Source: Weeksellaceae bacterium (GTDB lineage: Bacteria > Bacteroidota > Bacteroidia > Flavobacteriales > Weeksellaceae). From it: a stretch of 64,000 nt of DNA. The notes under the pieces were generated by a model. That model saw only the letters and a program-made list of their open reading frames with translations, did not search any database and was not told where the DNA came from. A program made the translations under genes and the position numbers. Within the stretch, counting starts at the first letter, position 1; each line of letters begins with the position of its first letter. This document shows positions 62,301-64,000 of this stretch, one piece after another. Location: NCBI GenBank assembly GCA_022013695.1, contig JAKLPS010000024.1:186001-250000 (forward strand), read 5' to 3'.

Positions 62301-63884
62301 GTACGAACTGAGATGCTGCGGCTTTTCACTCAGCACGGCCAGCGGCGCATCAAAACCCATCGAACCAACTGGTTCTTTTCCGTACTGTGCCATTTCTTTT
62401 ATCACCACATCCAGATCTTCTCTGGAATAGCCGAATGCTTTCTGATATTTGAAAATATCTTCGGATTGTAACCTGTTAAAACGAATTTTAGGGCTGGGTA
62501 ATTCATTAATATCAATCTTCATTTTATCCAGCCAATCTCTGTAGGGCTGCGAAGTACAGATTTCCTTTTTCAGTTCTTCATCGCTGATGATTTTTCCTTT
62601 TTTCAAATCCACCAGAAACATTTTCCCGGGCTGCAGGCGGCCTCTTTTAATCACTTTTTGAGGATCTACTGGCAATGCGCCCGACTCTGAAGCCATTATG
62701 ACGCGATCATCGGAAGTCACACAATACCTTGACGGGCGAAGTCCGTTTCGGTCCAAAGTGGCGCCAATCACGTCGCCGTCTGTAAAAGAAATAGATGCAG
62801 GACCATCCCAAGGCTCCATCATACAGGCGTGAAACTCGTAAAAATCTTTTTTGTACTGCTCCATTTGATCGTGACCATCCCAAGCCTCTGGAATCAGCAT
62901 CATCATCGTATGCGGAAGCGATCTTCCTGAATGATAAAGCAGCTCTACCATATTATCAAGATAGGAAGAATCGGATTTTCCTGGCTTTGTGATTGGCAAT
63001 ATCATATCCATTTCCTGCGCCGTGAAATTGGGACTTTGGAATGTTTTTTCTGCAGAACGCAGCCAGTTGAGATTGCCGCCGATGGTATTGATCTCGCCAT
63101 TATGCGATAAAAAGCGGAAAGGCTGTGCAAGACTCCAAGTAGGATTGGTGTTGGTTGCGAAACGGGAATGCACCATTCCAAAGGCTGAACGAAGCCTGGC
63201 GTCCGTAAGATCTTTGAAATAATTGCGAATCTGAACAGAGCGCAACTGGCCTTTATAAATAATCTTTTTGCAGGAAAACGACGCGACATAAAAACCTATG
63301 GCATCGCTGCTGGTGACACTTGTAATCTGATGCGAAATATAATTCTTTAAAACAAAGAGTTTTCTTTCAAAATCTTTTTCCGTTTCGGTATCGAAAGGAC
63401 GTTCGATAAAAAGCATCTCCATTACAGGTTCGAAGCTTTTCGCCAAATCTCCAAGCTCAAGATTATTGACAGGAACTGGACGATAACCCAAAATCTTGAG
63501 TCCTAATTTTTCCGCAGATTGCTCAATAATCTCTTTGCATTCCTGTCTTATAAAGTTATTCTGAGGAAAGAAAAGCATCCCGACGCCGTAAAATCCGGGG
63601 TCTGGCAAATCGATGCCATAGTTCAGCGCCTCATCGTAGAGTAATTCGTGTGGTATTTGCAATTGAATTCCGGCGCCATCTCCCGTATTTCTTTCGTAGC
63701 CTGTTGCGCCCCGATGCTCCATATTTTCGAGCATTGTGATGGCATCGCTTACGATTTTGAAACTCTTAACGCCTTTTATATTGGCGACAAAACCAACGCC
63801 ACAGGAATCGAATTCGGTTTCTGGAAGATAAAGTCCGTGATTTGTGAAAGTTTGTTTTGGGGAAATTTCGGGCGTTCTTTTCAT
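59352..63884 (-). CDS. gltB: glutamate synthase large subunit
   Basis: ESFDSCGVGF-type N-Cys region (EFDSCGVGFVANIKG); GEGGEDEDRY; KPGEGGQLPG; HLNTCPVGIATQ; C-terminal GXGXG domain. Start assigned to MKRTPEIS; track ORF uses an upstream alternative codon at 63908. Confidence 0.96.
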   Translation of the reverse strand: MKRTPEISPKQTFTNHGLYLPETEFDSCGVGFVANIKGVKSFKIVSDAITMLENMEHRGATGYERNTGDGAGIQLQIPHELLYDEALNYGIDLPDPGFYGVGMLFFPQNNFIRQECKEIIEQSAEKLGLKILGYRPVPVNNLELGDLAKSFEPVMEMLFIERPFDTETEKDFERKLFVLKNYISHQITSVTSSDAIGFYVASFSCKKIIYKGQLRSVQIRNYFKDLTDARLRSAFGMVHSRFATNTNPTWSLAQPFRFLSHNGEINTIGGNLNWLRSAEKTFQSPNFTAQEMDMILPITKPGKSDSSYLDNMVELLYHSGRSLPHTMMMLIPEAWDGHDQMEQYKKDFYEFHACMMEPWDGPASISFTDGDVIGATLDRNGLRPSRYCVTSDDRVIMASESGALPVDPQKVIKRGRLQPGKMFLVDLKKGKIISDEELKKEICTSQPYRDWLDKMKIDINELPSPKIRFNRLQSEDIFKYQKAFGYSREDLDVVIKEMAQYGKEPVGSMGFDAPLAVLSEKPQHLSSYFKQLFAQVTNPPIDPIREKLVMSLTTIIGGSGNLLQEDKNFAHSLKLDHPILNNEELEKLRSVDTGKFQSKTIYTYFKADGQEGNLRKAIDRICRYATDAVDDGFEVIVLSDRSMDSGHATIPSLLACSAVHHHLIRKGVRRKIGLVMEVGDVWEVHHFAALLGFGATAINPYLALASIREMFHKQEFAAESTLEQLKSNYKKAVGDGLLKIFSKMGISTLQSYHGAQIFEIIGIDRSVVTTCFTGAISRINGIGFDEIAKEALEKHFHAFASKIQENVLEPGGIYQWKPENEYHQFNPQSVHLLQQATWNNRYDLFKKYSRTVNQLSEKASLLRGLMDFENDRQPISIDEVEPLENILKRFATGAMSFGSISWEAHTTLAIAMNRIGAKSNTGEGGEDEDRYVLNENGDNLRSAIKQVASGRFGVTARYLAEANEIQIKMAQGAKPGEGGQLPGFKVDEWIAKTRHSTPGVGLISPPPHHDIYSIEDLAQLIFDLKNANRDARISVKLVSKAGVGTIASGVAKAKADHILISGYDGGTGASPISSTRHTGLPWELGLAEAHQTLIKNKLRQRVTLQVDGQVKTGRDIVIATLLGAEEWGISTSALVVEGCILMRKCHLNTCPVGIATQNEELRKKFKGKPEHLVSYFTFLAMEVREIMASLGFRTIDEMVGQSQCLTTKKDISFWKHKNIDLSPILFKPETDLPIIKNENQDHGIDDSLSWKMLAVAKLAIEENGTAEAYFQIKNTDRTTGTILSHELTKKYKSEGMPDDSLKFNFKGTAGQSFGAFCSKGITMILEGDANDYFGKGLSGAKLAVFHDKASLFKAHENSIIGNVALYGATSGKIFVAGMAGERFAVRNSGATAVVEGIGDHGCEYMTGGTVLILGRVGRNFGAGMSGGIAFVWDVERSLEDNFNPDMANLEGITENDRFIIKTLIQEHFEMTNSELASYLLSDFENNLKHIIKVYPRDYKKAIEHKINELK

Positions 63885-63942
63885 CTGCAATTGGTTGTTT
63901 CCTAACAAATTTAACGAAATTATTATTTACATCAAGAAAAAA

Positions 63943-63962
63943 CCCCACTTTAGCAAGCAGGG
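63943..63962 (-). terminator. putative terminator of a minus-strand gene beyond the window
   Basis: Minus strand CCCTGCTT-gcta-AAGTGGGG (two G-T wobbles) then TTTTTT. Confidence 0.55.
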
Positions 63963-64000
63963 TGATTGATATTTAACTTAAAGCATTAAACCAACTTCAT

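Noticed and set aside
59484-63905. Plus-strand ORFs across gltB
   Set aside because: Shadow ORFs of a strongly conserved 1.5-kb-aa glutamate synthase; no motifs.

Overview
The window is chromosomal DNA from a member of the Flavobacteriia. Protein style, TAnnTTTG-like -7 boxes and the lpxC-fabZ fusion fit a Chryseobacterium-like member of the Weeksellaceae; this placement is inferred, not searched. Most of the window is housekeeping: trpDCFBA with an EEP-family nuclease at its head, a marR-tolC-emrA-emrB-emrB efflux operon, mvaD, an ABC transporter, a DEAD-box helicase, secG, tsaC/sua5, a CCA-adding-type enzyme, thyA, several secreted peptidases, sucD, an lpxD/lpxC-fabZ/lpxA/efp cluster, gyrB and gltBD. 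I saw no rRNA, tRNA, CRISPR array, prophage or complete IS. The unusual material is: (1) ACCATYA-type heptamer tandem repeats, twice inside trpF (read as TINHQPS-like peptide) and once abutting the pepE start codon; (2) a signal-peptide-bearing peptide deformylase homologue whose motif-II Cys ligand is Asp; (3) a TonB-dependent receptor paired with a predicted beta-helix lipoprotein instead of a SusD; (4) a decayed accessory island at ~35.5-39.0 kb with frameshifted gene remnants, a ~160-bp direct repeat flanking a TPR gene, a 156-bp MITE-like element and three long palindromes; (5) two dispersed-repeat-like structured elements. No clear-cut new defence or mobile system was found.
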